Assembly (NCBI GenBank): GCA_040429635.1
Contig: CP158972.1
Span: 1,126,001-1,190,000, forward strand
Reading direction: 5' to 3'
Length of the DNA stretch: 64,000 bases
Source of the DNA: Tamlana crocina
GTDB lineage: Bacteria > Bacteroidota > Bacteroidia > Flavobacteriales > Flavobacteriaceae
Made by a program: the position numbers and the translations under genes. Shown piece by piece: positions 18,376 through 28,242 of this stretch. The first letter of the stretch is position 1; every line of letters begins with the position of its first letter. The notes below the pieces were generated by a model. The model searched no databases. It worked only from the letters and a program-made list of their open reading frames with translations, and was not told the DNA's origin.

Positions 18376-20883
18376 ATGGCGAAGAATTTAGTGATAGTAG
18401 AGTCACCTGCAAAGGCAAAAACCATTGAAAAATTCCTTGGAAAAGATTTTAAGGTTGAGTCCAGTTTTGGGCATATTGCCGACCTGCCTTCCAAAGAATT
18501 GGGCGTTGATGTTGACGGTGATTTCGAACCCAAATACGAAGTTTCAAAAGACAAGAAAGCAGTCGTAAAAAAGCTGAAAGATTTAGCGAAGAAAGCAGAA
18601 ACCGTTTGGTTGGCTAGTGATGAAGACCGCGAGGGAGAGGCCATTGCGTGGCACTTGGCGGAAACTTTAAAACTGGATAAAAACAAAACCAAACGTATTG
18701 TTTTTCATGAAATTACTAAATCGGCCATTCAAAAAGCGATTGAAAACCCAAGAGGCATTGATTACGATTTGGTAGATGCCCAACAGGCACGCCGTGTGTT
18801 GGATCGTATTGTGGGGTATGAACTCTCGCCCGTTTTGTGGCGAAAGGTAAAAGGCGGATTGTCAGCAGGGCGTGTGCAGTCGGTTTCCGTACGTTTGATT
18901 GTTGAAAAAGAACGTGAAATTGATGCCTTTACGCCCGAAGCATCCTATCGTATTGATGCGGAGTTTTCAAATGAAGACGGGCAAACCTTCAAAGCGAAGC
19001 TTCCAAAGAACTTTTCAACCAAAGAAGAGGCGCAAAAGTTTTTGGAGCAAAATGCCGCAGCCGATTTTAAGGTTGCCGATTTAACCAAAAAGCCAGCCAA
19101 AAAATCGCCCGCAGCGCCGTTCACCACGTCAACATTACAACAGGAAGCGTCGCGTAAATTATACTTCTCGGTAAGTAAAACCATGACTTTGGCGCAACGC
19201 CTTTACGAAGCGGGTTTAATTACTTATATGAGAACCGATAGTGTTAACTTATCGGATGAAGCCCGAAAAGGCGCTGAGGCTGAAATTAAAAATGCCTTTG
19301 GCGAAAAATATAGCAAACCACGAAATTACACCGGAAAAGCAAAAGGGGCGCAGGAGGCGCACGAGGCCATTCGTCCTACCAGTTTTGCGACGCATTCGGT
19401 GGATATTGATAGAGATCAAGCCCGTTTGTACGATTTGATTTGGAAGCGTGCCATCGCATCACAAATGAGCGAGGCCGAATTAGAGCGCACCAATGTGAAA
19501 ATTAGTGCATCAACCCACAACGAAACTTTCACTGCCAACGGAGAGGTAATTACTTTCGACGGATTCTTAAAAGTATATCTGGAAGGTACCGACGACGAAG
19601 ATGTAGAACAAGACGGCATGTTGCCAGCCATGAAGGTGAACGAAACCTTGTTGAACAGTTTCATTACGGCCACCGAGCGCTATACGCGTCCGCCAGCAAG
19701 ATACACCGAAGCGTCTTTAGTGAAAAAATTGGAAGAATTGGGTATTGGTCGTCCGTCAACCTATGCGCCAACCATTTCAACCATTCAGAATAGAAATTAC
19801 ATTGAAAAAGGCTCTGTGGATGGAGAGGAGCGCAACTATTCGCAGCTGAAATTGCAAAACGGACAAATAAAAGACATCACTTTAACCGAAAAAGTAGGTT
19901 CCGATAAAGGTAAACTCGTGCCAACTGATATTGGAATGATTGTAACCGACTTTTTGGTGAATCATTTCGATGCCATTTTAGATTATAATTTCACTGCCAA
20001 AGTAGAGGAAGATTTTGATGATATCGCCGAGGGCAAGGAGGATTGGCAGAAAATGATGAAATCCTTTTATAAAGATTTTCATCCGGTGGTTGAAGATGTT
20101 AAGGAAAATGCCGACAGGGAGTCTGGTGAGCGTATTTTGGGCACAGATCCAAAAACAGGAAAGCAAGTGAGTGTGCGTTTAGGAAGGTTCGGGCCTATGG
20201 TGCAAATTGGTACCGTGGATGATGAAGAAAAACCACAATTTGCCAGTTTAAGCCCAGACCAGCAGTTAAATACTATTACTTACGAGGAAGCTATGGATTT
20301 ATTCAAGCTTCCAAAGGAACTTGGGCAATACGAAGGCGAATATGTTGAAGTAAATAACGGACGTTTTGGGCCATACGTAAAGTTTGGCGATGCGTTTGTT
20401 TCCCTTCCAAAAGGAACCGATCCGTTAAGTGTTGAGTTGGATGATGCCATTGTGTTGATCAAGGAAAAACAAAAAGCCGATGCACCTATATATATGTATA
20501 AGGATTTGCCGGTACAAAAGGGTAAAGGTCGTTTTGGCCCATATATAAAATGGAACAACATGTTCATTAACGTGAACAAAAAGTACGATTGGGATAATTT
20601 ATCGGATGAGGATATTGTGGAATTGATTGAAACAAAAATTCAAAAGGAAATCGATAAGGTTATCCATAATTGGGAAGAAGAAGGCATTCGTGTAGAGAAA
20701 GCACGTTGGGGTAGACATAATGTTATCAAAGGCAAAACAAAAGTAGAATTGGCCAAAACCGTTGATGTTAAAGACATGACGATTGATGAGGCCAAAGCTA
20801 TCATAGAAGCCAACGCTCCAAAAAAGAAGGCCACCAAAAGAAAAACCACAACCAAAAAGAAAACATCCACAAAAAAGAAATAA
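18376..20883 (+). CDS. topA: DNA topoisomerase I
   Basis: Type IA topoisomerase, relaxes negative supercoils. The 835-residue protein has the N-terminal Toprim domain (LVIVESPAKAKTIE, then ASDEDREGEA with the metal-binding acidic triad). The gate domain carries the catalytic Tyr284 in LITYMRTDS. The C-terminal third holds repeated GRFGPYVKxG units, the Bacteroidota form of the topoisomerase C-terminal repeats, in place of Cys zinc ribbons. It ends in a Lys/Thr-rich basic tail, presumably for DNA contact. It lies just upstream of the arginase-fold gene and gldK. Confidence 0.97.
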   Translation: MAKNLVIVESPAKAKTIEKFLGKDFKVESSFGHIADLPSKELGVDVDGDFEPKYEVSKDKKAVVKKLKDLAKKAETVWLASDEDREGEAIAWHLAETLKLDKNKTKRIVFHEITKSAIQKAIENPRGIDYDLVDAQQARRVLDRIVGYELSPVLWRKVKGGLSAGRVQSVSVRLIVEKEREIDAFTPEASYRIDAEFSNEDGQTFKAKLPKNFSTKEEAQKFLEQNAAADFKVADLTKKPAKKSPAAPFTTSTLQQEASRKLYFSVSKTMTLAQRLYEAGLITYMRTDSVNLSDEARKGAEAEIKNAFGEKYSKPRNYTGKAKGAQEAHEAIRPTSFATHSVDIDRDQARLYDLIWKRAIASQMSEAELERTNVKISASTHNETFTANGEVITFDGFLKVYLEGTDDEDVEQDGMLPAMKVNETLLNSFITATERYTRPPARYTEASLVKKLEELGIGRPSTYAPTISTIQNRNYIEKGSVDGEERNYSQLKLQNGQIKDITLTEKVGSDKGKLVPTDIGMIVTDFLVNHFDAILDYNFTAKVEEDFDDIAEGKEDWQKMMKSFYKDFHPVVEDVKENADRESGERILGTDPKTGKQVSVRLGRFGPMVQIGTVDDEEKPQFASLSPDQQLNTITYEEAMDLFKLPKELGQYEGEYVEVNNGRFGPYVKFGDAFVSLPKGTDPLSVELDDAIVLIKEKQKADAPIYMYKDLPVQKGKGRFGPYIKWNNMFINVNKKYDWDNLSDEDIVELIETKIQKEIDKVIHNWEEEGIRVEKARWGRHNVIKGKTKVELAKTVDVKDMTIDEAKAIIEANAPKKKATKRKTTTKKKTSTKKK

Positions 20884-20975
20884 GCCCGTAATGGGCATTA
20901 TACTGATAATGGTCAGTATCTTGGAAATAATTTAAGGATGCGAATAAAGAACATTGTTATAAAAGTGTAAAATAG

Positions 20976-22142
20976 ATGAATTTTAATTTTCTCTCTCCGG
21001 TTTCAGATTTAGTACTTGCACATAATGAGCTACTATCTCCCCAAGCATTAGGACGGAAAATTAAAATTCACTCAGAACAAAACGGTATTCCTGATTTAGA
21101 GGGTGTTAACATCGCTATTTTGGGTGTGCTTGAAAACCGAAACGATGTTGATTACATAGGCGAGGAGTTTCAGCTAAATGAAATCAGGAAATCGTTTTAC
21201 AGTCTCTTTCCCGGTAGTTGGAATACCACGGTTGCCGATTTGGGTGACATTGAAAAAGGCGAAAGTGTTGAGGATACCTATTTCGCACTAAAAGAAGCCA
21301 TTGGTATTCTGGTGAAAAAAAAGATTATTCCAGTAATCATCGGTGGCTCCCAAGATCTTACTTATGCCAATTACCGTGCTTACGATGCTTTAATCCCTAT
21401 GGTGAATGTGGTAAACGTTGATGCCCAGTTTAATTTGGGCGATTCTACAAAACCCATTAAAAATAACAGTTTTGTTGGGAAGATTATTCTCGATAAACCA
21501 TACAATTTATTCAACTACGCCAATATTGGCTACCAAACCTATTTCAATTCACAGGAAGAAATCGATTTGATGGACAGCTTGTATTTCGAACTGTACCGAT
21601 TAGGGGAAGTATCAAAGGATATCACTTCGGTTGAGCCCGCTTTGAGAGACGCTCATATTGTGAGTATTGATTTAAATGCCGTTAAAAGTTCTGAAGTGAG
21701 CCTTAGGCAGCGTTTTTCACCAAACGGACTGGATGGCAAGGAAATTTGTGCCATAGCCCGATATGCGGGGATAAGCAATAAAGTGAGTTCCTTCGGAATT
21801 TATGAATATAAGCCATCAAAAGATGATGAAATGACCGCTATGCTGGTGGCGCAAATGCTTTGGTATTTTATTGAAGGGGTGAACTATAGGGTGAAAGACG
21901 ACGATTTTTCAGATGATTCGAGCTACCAAAAATTTACGACGCTTACTGAAGATCACCAGCTTGTTTTTTATAAAAGTAATAAAACGGGCCGATGGTGGAT
22001 TGAAATTCCTTTTTTGTCTGAAGTCAATAATAAATTAAAGAAGCATACGTTATTACCATGCATGCATCAAGATTACCTTGATGCCTGTAATAATAAGGTG
22101 CCAGAGCGCTGGTATAAGGCATTTAGGAAAAATAGCGTGTAG
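20976..22142 (+). CDS. Arginase-fold protein (ureohydrolase superfamily), probable pseudoenzyme
   Basis: The 388-residue protein has the overall pattern of ureohydrolases (arginase, formimidoylglutamase), but the manganese-ligand motifs are altered. GGDH is GGSQ (Gln126), DAHxD is DAQFN (Asp149, Gln151, Asn153), and SxDxD is SIDLN (Asp232, Asn234). Four of the six metal ligands are therefore replaced, always by isosteric amides, while the surrounding residues are well preserved. Hydrolase activity is unlikely. It sits between topA and gldK; from memory this order is seen in other flavobacteria, where it is often labelled formimidoylglutamase or arginase. A structural or regulatory role linked to gliding/secretion is conjecture. 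Confidence 0.8.
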   Translation: MNFNFLSPVSDLVLAHNELLSPQALGRKIKIHSEQNGIPDLEGVNIAILGVLENRNDVDYIGEEFQLNEIRKSFYSLFPGSWNTTVADLGDIEKGESVEDTYFALKEAIGILVKKKIIPVIIGGSQDLTYANYRAYDALIPMVNVVNVDAQFNLGDSTKPIKNNSFVGKIILDKPYNLFNYANIGYQTYFNSQEEIDLMDSLYFELYRLGEVSKDITSVEPALRDAHIVSIDLNAVKSSEVSLRQRFSPNGLDGKEICAIARYAGISNKVSSFGIYEYKPSKDDEMTAMLVAQMLWYFIEGVNYRVKDDDFSDDSSYQKFTTLTEDHQLVFYKSNKTGRWWIEIPFLSEVNNKLKKHTLLPCMHQDYLDACNNKVPERWYKAFRKNSV

Positions 22143-22225
22143 CGAAAGGCGTATGGGTGAACAGTTAATTTTATCGGTGAAATGCTAATTTTTTACGATG
22201 AAACGTATTTTTTTTAGATAAAAAG

Positions 22226-22256
22226 TTGTTTTTTAAAAAATATATAAATATGTTTA
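22226..22256 (+). promoter_or_regulatory. Probable promoter of gldKLMN
   Basis: TTG (22226-22228), 20 bases, then TATGTTTA (22249-22256), one base off TAnnTTTG, 44 bases before the gldK ATG. Confidence 0.5.
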
Positions 22257-22299
22257 CGCTCTCAAAATTGAAGCATGAATAATTAACCTCGAGTTTTCT

Positions 22300-23667
22300 A
22301 TGGATATGAAGAAGTTTATATTATTAACCGCAGTATTGACAATGCTAACTAGTTGTGGCTCCAAGGATAGGGGCGAATTGGTAGGTGTTCAAGGAAAAAA
22401 ATGGCACCCAGAAAAGCCGTATGGCATGGAACTTATTCCAGGGGGAGCATTTATTATGGGTAAAGCCGACGATGATTTGGCAGGTGTGCAAGATGCACCT
22501 TCTAAAACCGTTACCGTTAGAGCTTTCTATATGGATGCAACCGAAATTACAAATAGCGAGTACCGCCAATTTGTAAACTGGGTAAGAGACTCAATTATTA
22601 GATACAGATTGGCTGTTTTGGCCGATGAGGTTGGTATGTTGCCAGAAGATGGAGGCATTGGTGAGTACGCATTTAAAGATGCCGATACCGCTAATATGTC
22701 CGTTTACGAAAAATACATGTTCGAAAACTATACCGGATTGGGGCCTACAGGTTATGAAGGCCGAAAAATAAACAAAGACGTCGATTTGGTTTTCGATACT
22801 TCTGATTACCCAGATGAATATTACACCGAAGTAATGGATACCATGTATTTGCCTTTGGAAGAGTCTTACAACGGGCAACGTACTTGGGATGTTACTAAAT
22901 TCAAGTTTCAGTACAATCACATGGATATCCAAGAGGCAGCGAGAAACAGAGGTATTAAGCGTAAAGACGTTATCATAAAAGAGGAGATTGAGGTATATCC
23001 AGATACTACCGTTTGGATTCGCGATTTTGCATATTCATATAACGAGCCTATGCACAACGACTACTTTTGGCACGATGCATACAGCGATTACCCAGTAGTT
23101 GGTGTAACTTGGGATCAAGCAAAAGCATTTTGTGAGTGGAGAACCATCAACAAAAATTCATATCAAAAATCTAAGAAAGGTGCTGCTTTGGTCAATACAT
23201 TTAGATTGCCTTCGGAAGCCGAGTGGGAGTATGCCGCAAGAGGTGGTCTGCAAGCTGCAACTTACCCCTGGGGTGGGCCTTATACAAAAAGTGACAGAGG
23301 TTGCTTTATGGCCAACTTTAAGCCGGTTCGTGGAGATTATGCGGCCGATCAAGCACTGTATACTGTAGAAGCCAAATCATACGAGCCAAACGATTACAAC
23401 CTGTATAATATGGCCGGAAATGTGGCCGAATGGGTAAATGCATCATACGATCCATCATCATATCAATACACTTCAACCATTAACCCAAGTGTAAACGATA
23501 ATGAAAATACGCGTAAAATTGTTAGAGGGGGCTCTTGGAAAGACGTGGCATACTTTTTACAGGTAAGCTCAAGAGATTACGAATACGCAGATTCAGCAAG
23601 AAGTTATATAGGTTTCAGGACCGTTCAAGATTACATGGGGACAAAAGTAACAAGCAACGGAAACTAA
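22300..23667 (+). CDS. gldK: Gliding motility / T9SS lipoprotein GldK
   Basis: Outer-membrane lipoprotein which, with GldN, forms the periplasmic ring of the type IX secretion system. The 455-residue protein has a lipobox LTSC (Cys19 counting from the ATG at 22300; a second ATG two codons later is equally usable). It is followed by a formylglycine-generating-enzyme-like domain (FGE/SUMF1 fold) with MELIPGGAFIMG, RLPSEAEWEYAARGG and GGSWKD motifs. The FGE fold here is structural, and the copper-binding Cys pair of the true enzyme is not seen. It leads the gldKLMN set. Confidence 0.95.
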   Translation: MDMKKFILLTAVLTMLTSCGSKDRGELVGVQGKKWHPEKPYGMELIPGGAFIMGKADDDLAGVQDAPSKTVTVRAFYMDATEITNSEYRQFVNWVRDSIIRYRLAVLADEVGMLPEDGGIGEYAFKDADTANMSVYEKYMFENYTGLGPTGYEGRKINKDVDLVFDTSDYPDEYYTEVMDTMYLPLEESYNGQRTWDVTKFKFQYNHMDIQEAARNRGIKRKDVIIKEEIEVYPDTTVWIRDFAYSYNEPMHNDYFWHDAYSDYPVVGVTWDQAKAFCEWRTINKNSYQKSKKGAALVNTFRLPSEAEWEYAARGGLQAATYPWGGPYTKSDRGCFMANFKPVRGDYAADQALYTVEAKSYEPNDYNLYNMAGNVAEWVNASYDPSSYQYTSTINPSVNDNENTRKIVRGGSWKDVAYFLQVSSRDYEYADSARSYIGFRTVQDYMGTKVTSNGN

Positions 23668-23746
23668 TTTATAATCAAATCTAAAATCATAAACTATTAA
23701 TTAACCTACTTAAGTATAACCTACTTAACATTTAAAACCGAAAATT

Positions 23747-24385
23747 ATGGCAAAGTCAAAAGCAAACAAGAAATTCATGAATATGGCCTATGGATTGGGA
23801 GCCGCAATTGTAATTGTTGGTGCACTATTCAAAATCATTCACTTCGAAATTGGCCCGCTAACAGGTAACGTTATGTTAACCATTGGTTTGGTAACGGAAG
23901 CGATTATATTCGCATTATCGGCATTCGAACCTGTTGATGATGATTTAGATTGGTCTTTAGTATATCCAGAATTAGCTGGAGGGCAATCAAGCAAAAGAGA
24001 AGCAAACGAAGATGCGCAAGGATTACTATCTAAAAAACTAGATAACTTATTAAAAGAAGCAAAAATTGATGGCGAGTTAATTTCAAGTTTGGGCGATAGT
24101 ATCAAAAACTTTGAAGGTGCTGCCAAAAACATGTCTTCTACAGTAGATTCTATTGAAGCTACTAAAAAGTATGGCGAAGAATTATCTTTGGCTGCCGCTC
24201 AAATGGAATCGCTAAATAGCTTGTACAAAGTACAGTTAGAAAGCATCAATAAACAAGCTGCCATTAACGAGGAGTCTGTAGAAAATGCCGCAAAACTTAA
24301 AGAGCAAATGCAATCTTTAGCATCAAACCTGTCTTCTTTAAACGGTGTTTACGGTGGAATGCTTTCTGCAATGAACAAAAATTAA
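23747..24385 (+). CDS. gldL: Gliding motility / T9SS motor protein GldL
   Basis: Inner-membrane subunit of the proton-driven GldLM motor that powers secretion and gliding. The 212-residue protein has two transmembrane helices (about 13-32 and 38-58); the second contains the Glu-bearing stretch TEAIIFALSAFEP with the acidic residue needed for proton use. A long cytoplasmic helical tail follows. It lies 79 bases after gldK and 43 bases before gldM. Confidence 0.95.
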   Translation: MAKSKANKKFMNMAYGLGAAIVIVGALFKIIHFEIGPLTGNVMLTIGLVTEAIIFALSAFEPVDDDLDWSLVYPELAGGQSSKREANEDAQGLLSKKLDNLLKEAKIDGELISSLGDSIKNFEGAAKNMSSTVDSIEATKKYGEELSLAAAQMESLNSLYKVQLESINKQAAINEESVENAAKLKEQMQSLASNLSSLNGVYGGMLSAMNKN

Positions 24386-24428
24386 TTAGGGGTTAAGCCT
24401 AAATTTATTAACCAAAAACCTAATTATC

Positions 24429-25991
24429 ATGGCAGGAGGAAATTTATCACCTAGACAGAAAATGATTAATCTGATGTACCTCATATTCATCGCAATGTTG
24501 GCTTTGAATATGTCGAAAGAAGTACTTTCAGCATTCGGATTAATGAACGAAAAGCTTACAGAATCTAACAAAGCTACAGAGCAAAGAAACGCCAACTTTG
24601 TAGCCAGTTTAGAACAAAAAGCAAACGACCAACCTGAAAAATATGAACCTTTAAAAGCTAAAGCCGCTCAAATTGATGTTTTAGCCCATAAATTTGATGA
24701 CTATTTAGAGGATTTAAAAGGGAAAATGACAGCCGATCTTGACGATGCTACCGATTATGAAGTGATGGACAAAGGAACTTACCTTGACGAAAACTTCTTT
24801 AAAGGCGATAAGTTAAAAGAAGACGGACAAGAGTTCTTAAATCAAATAAACTCATTTAGAGAAGGTGTGGTTAAAGTTCTTGAGAACGAACCAGGAATGG
24901 AAAGCATCGTAAAAGATGTAAAGGAAAAATTCAATACAGAGCAAGAAATCAATAGAGACGGTATCAAAATCGATTGGTTGGATTACCATTATAAAGGATT
25001 TCCTTTGGTAGCTTCATTAACTAAAATGACGCAATTACAGGCCGATATCAAAACCACTGAGTCTGAAATTCTATCAAATATGTTGCAAGGTACACTTTCC
25101 AGTGAGGTATCAATGACCAACTATACCACGTTGATGGAAACTTCAAAATCAGCTTACTTTAACGGCGAGCAATTTGACGGACAGATTGTATTGGGTCGTA
25201 AAGATGCTTCAACAAAACCTAAAAGGGTTGAACTGACTTTAGACGGTAGAAAGTTAACTGAAAACCAATATTCAATTGAAGATGGTAAAGTAAAGTTAAA
25301 GATTGGTACTGGCGGTGTTGGAGAGCACAAAATAGAAGGTAACCTTTATTTTGGTGAAGGCGGTGAAGAAATTGCGGTTCCTGTAAGTTCTTCGTTCGCA
25401 ACCGTTGCCAAGCCAAACGCAGCAACCATTTCGGCCGATAAAATGAACGTAGTGTACCGTGGTGTTAAAAACCCAATGACTATTTCGTTTGCTGGTATTC
25501 CAGATAACAAAGTTAATGCTAGCGCACAAGGTTTATCTAAAGCTGGTGGTAGCCGTTATGTAATGGATGCGACCAGAATTCAAGGTCGTGAAGTAACTAT
25601 TAATGTTACTGGAACCTTGCCTGATGGTGGAAAAGTTAGCGATAACGCGAAATTCAGAATTAAAGATTTACCAAAACCAACCGGTACCATAAGAGGGGAA
25701 GATGGTCAGGTAAAAATGCAACGTAACAGTTTAGAGATTTCTACTGTTGGTGCGATGTTCGATGATTTCGATTTCGAATTGCCATTACGTGTAACCGGAT
25801 TTAAATTTAAAGTTCCAGGACAACCTACAATAAATGTTAACGGTAATAAGTTAGATAGTAGAGCCAAAAGCGCATTGCGTAAAGCAAAACGTGGCGAGGG
25901 CGTTCAAATATTCGATATTGAAGCTAAAGCCACTGGCGTAAGCGTAATACTTAAAAAAGTATCGCCAGTATTTATTGAGCTTACAAATTAG
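24429..25991 (+). CDS. gldM: Gliding motility / T9SS motor protein GldM
   Basis: The 520-residue partner of GldL: a short cytoplasmic start (MAGGNLSPRQKMINLMY), one transmembrane helix (about 14-34), and a large periplasmic part made of four domains that reach the GldKN ring. Length and the conserved start are as in other flavobacteria. Its helix pairs with the GldL helices to form the motor core. Confidence 0.95.
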   Translation: MAGGNLSPRQKMINLMYLIFIAMLALNMSKEVLSAFGLMNEKLTESNKATEQRNANFVASLEQKANDQPEKYEPLKAKAAQIDVLAHKFDDYLEDLKGKMTADLDDATDYEVMDKGTYLDENFFKGDKLKEDGQEFLNQINSFREGVVKVLENEPGMESIVKDVKEKFNTEQEINRDGIKIDWLDYHYKGFPLVASLTKMTQLQADIKTTESEILSNMLQGTLSSEVSMTNYTTLMETSKSAYFNGEQFDGQIVLGRKDASTKPKRVELTLDGRKLTENQYSIEDGKVKLKIGTGGVGEHKIEGNLYFGEGGEEIAVPVSSSFATVAKPNAATISADKMNVVYRGVKNPMTISFAGIPDNKVNASAQGLSKAGGSRYVMDATRIQGREVTINVTGTLPDGGKVSDNAKFRIKDLPKPTGTIRGEDGQVKMQRNSLEISTVGAMFDDFDFELPLRVTGFKFKVPGQPTINVNGNKLDSRAKSALRKAKRGEGVQIFDIEAKATGVSVILKKVSPVFIELTN

Positions 25992-26056
25992 AAAAACTAT
26001 TTGGGATGGTTTTTACAAGCCATCCCAAATATTGATAATGCAAAATAATATTTAAG

Positions 26057-26947
26057 ATGAATCTAAAAAGTGTTTTATTAACCGCCGCAACTGTTTTAAC
26101 GGCATCAGGTATGTTCGCTCAAGCTAACATACTTAACGCCAAAAGTCCAGAGGAAATTGGTGTAAGAACCGAAGCCCAAAAAGCAGTTGACAATGATAAG
26201 CCATTGGAATATGGTTATGTTGATGATAGGGATATTTTGTACTCTAAAATGGTATGGGAAAAAATTGTACTCGACGAGCGTGCAAACTTTCCGCTGTACT
26301 ATCCAATAGATACCAACAATATCGGAAGCAATAGGCGGTCGTTGTACGATGTATTGATGAAAAGCATCAAAACCGGTAAGATTGAAAACATTTACGATGA
26401 TTCTTATTTTACCACTAAACGAACCCTAAAGGATATTGAAGGCGCATTAACATTGATTGATACTACCGAATTGGGTATCGAGCAAATTAACGCCGGTGAA
26501 GAATTGTCGCCAGAGTACATTGTACGAAGAGACATTACTGCTGCCGATATCATGGAATACCGTATCAGAGGGCTTTGGTACTTCGATAAGCGCCAAGCCG
26601 AAATGAAATACAGATTATTGGGTATTGCTCCCGTAGCGCCCGATGTAAACTTTATTGATTCTGATACGCCCGATTTAGTGGAATTGTTTTGGGTGTTTTT
26701 TCCAGATGCCAGAGAAGTGCTTCATGAGGCGAAATCGTTTAATAATAAGAACAGCTCCATGCCATTTTCTTTCGACCATGTGTTGAATGCCAGGCGTTTC
26801 CAAGCTTATATTTACAAAGAGGAAAACGTGCAGCAGGATAGGGCTATTTCAGAATACGTGTCAGATAACGCTTTGATGCAATTGCTCGAATCTGAACGAA
26901 TTAAAGATAAAATCAGGGATTTTGAACTGGATATGTGGACATACTAG
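26057..26947 (+). CDS. gldN: Gliding motility / T9SS protein GldN
   Basis: Periplasmic ring component that binds GldK and GldM. The 296-residue protein has a signal peptide (1-22, ending FAQA). It shows the conserved family blocks VDDRDILYSKMVWEKI near residue 57 and DKRQAEMKYRLLGIAP near 176. It ends the operon and is followed after about 30 bases by a hairpin terminator. Confidence 0.95.
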   Translation: MNLKSVLLTAATVLTASGMFAQANILNAKSPEEIGVRTEAQKAVDNDKPLEYGYVDDRDILYSKMVWEKIVLDERANFPLYYPIDTNNIGSNRRSLYDVLMKSIKTGKIENIYDDSYFTTKRTLKDIEGALTLIDTTELGIEQINAGEELSPEYIVRRDITAADIMEYRIRGLWYFDKRQAEMKYRLLGIAPVAPDVNFIDSDTPDLVELFWVFFPDAREVLHEAKSFNNKNSSMPFSFDHVLNARRFQAYIYKEENVQQDRAISEYVSDNALMQLLESERIKDKIRDFELDMWTY

Positions 26948-26973
26948 TTTAAAACTCAAAAAGAATAAAAGAA

Positions 26974-27002
26974 AGCCGTCATTTTAATGATGGCTTTTTT
27001 TT
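26974..27002 (+). terminator. Terminator of gldKLMN
   Basis: AGCCGTCAT / ATGATGGCT with a TTTA loop and T8 tail. Confidence 0.85.
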
Positions 27003-27027
27003 GTGGAGAATATAAAAAGTAGTTTTC

Positions 27028-27057
27028 TTGTCATTTCGAGCGGAGTCGAGAAGTCTC
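27028..27057. repeat. Dispersed repeat, copy 2
   Basis: Inverse-oriented partner of 10950-10979 (28 of 30 identical); core CGAGCGGAGTCGAGAAGTCT. Located in the spacer after the gldN terminator. Confidence 0.7.
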
Positions 27058-27191
27058 ATCCTGTTTAAAACTCAATTCTCGAAACGATAACTATTGTGCG
27101 TTATCGAAATTTAGAATGATGAACTTTTTGAATCTCTTTTTTATAGCGAATATGTTCTCCCAATAATTTTTCTGGCTATATTCGTGCCATT

Positions 27192-28235
27192 ATGCAAGTA
27201 GATTATATTATAGTTGGCGTGGGCTTGGCCGGTATTAGTTTTTGCGAACAGCTTAAAGCCAATAACAACACGTTTTTGGTGTTTGATGATGCTTCGCAGC
27301 AGTCGTCAACCGTGGCTGGAGGTATGTACAATCCTGTGGTGCTAAAGCGTTTTACGCCCGTTTGGAAAAGTGCAGAGCAACTCGATTTGGCTTTGCCGCT
27401 ATACGCTAAAATTGAAAAAGATATTAGTGCTCAATTGGATTATAAAATTCCGGTTTATAGAAAATTTGCTTCAGTGGAAGAACAAAACAATTGGGTAGCA
27501 GCTTCCGATAGACCATTCCTCTCGGAATATATGAGCGAAAAAATTATCAAAAATGATAACCCCTCCATAGAAGCGCCATTTGGTTTCGGAAAAGTAAACC
27601 ATACAGGACGTATTGATGCCAAAGCTTTGGTGGAAGGGTATAAGTCGAATTTGCGAGCCGATCAATGTTTAAGAGAGGAAACTTTCAATCATAACGATTT
27701 GAATTTTGGTGGAAATACCATAAAGTACAAGGATGTTGAAGCCAAGCATGTCGTTTTTTCAGAAGGATTTGGGGTGGTGAACAACCCGTATTTTAAAGCA
27801 TTACCGCTGGTGCCAACAAAAGGCGAGTTGTTGACCATACATGCGCCAGAATTAAATGTTGATTATATCATAAAAGCTGGTGTATTTTTAATTCCTTTAG
27901 AAGACGGTTATTATAGAGTGGGAGCGACTCACCAATGGGAAAACTTAAACCATTATGTCACAAACGAAGCTCGTGAAAAGCTTTTAAACCGATTAGAAAA
28001 AGTCATAAAATGCGAATTTAAAGTTACCGATCAAGTAGCTGGCATCAGGCCAACGGTAATAGACCGAAGACCTTTGGTGGGGCAGCATCCCGAACATAAA
28101 AGCATGTACATATTGAACGGTTTGGGCACCCGTGGCGTGATGATTGGTCCCTATGTGGCCCAACAACTTTTCCAATTTATAGAAAATAACGAGCCGTTGG
28201 AAAAGGAAATCGACATTAAAAGGTTTTCAGAGTAA
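27192..28235 (+). CDS. FAD-dependent oxidoreductase (DAO family)
   Basis: A 347-residue flavoprotein. The N-terminal Rossmann motif is DYIIVGVGLAGIS (4-16) and the C-terminal block GIRPTVIDRRPLVG and NGLGTRGVMIGP is that of the D-amino-acid-oxidase/glycine-oxidase family, with the Arg that typically binds the substrate carboxylate. The exact substrate cannot be told. There is no signal peptide. The gene stands alone, convergent with the DUF983 gene, whose stop lies 8 bases away. Confidence 0.85.
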   Translation: MQVDYIIVGVGLAGISFCEQLKANNNTFLVFDDASQQSSTVAGGMYNPVVLKRFTPVWKSAEQLDLALPLYAKIEKDISAQLDYKIPVYRKFASVEEQNNWVAASDRPFLSEYMSEKIIKNDNPSIEAPFGFGKVNHTGRIDAKALVEGYKSNLRADQCLREETFNHNDLNFGGNTIKYKDVEAKHVVFSEGFGVVNNPYFKALPLVPTKGELLTIHAPELNVDYIIKAGVFLIPLEDGYYRVGATHQWENLNHYVTNEAREKLLNRLEKVIKCEFKVTDQVAGIRPTVIDRRPLVGQHPEHKSMYILNGLGTRGVMIGPYVAQQLFQFIENNEPLEKEIDIKRFSE

Positions 28236-28242
28236 ACGGCTA

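Noticed and set aside
22300-23667. Formylglycine-generating or ergothioneine-type enzyme activity for the FGE-fold protein
   Set aside because: Lipoprotein signal, gldLMN neighbours and lack of the catalytic Cys pair identify GldK.
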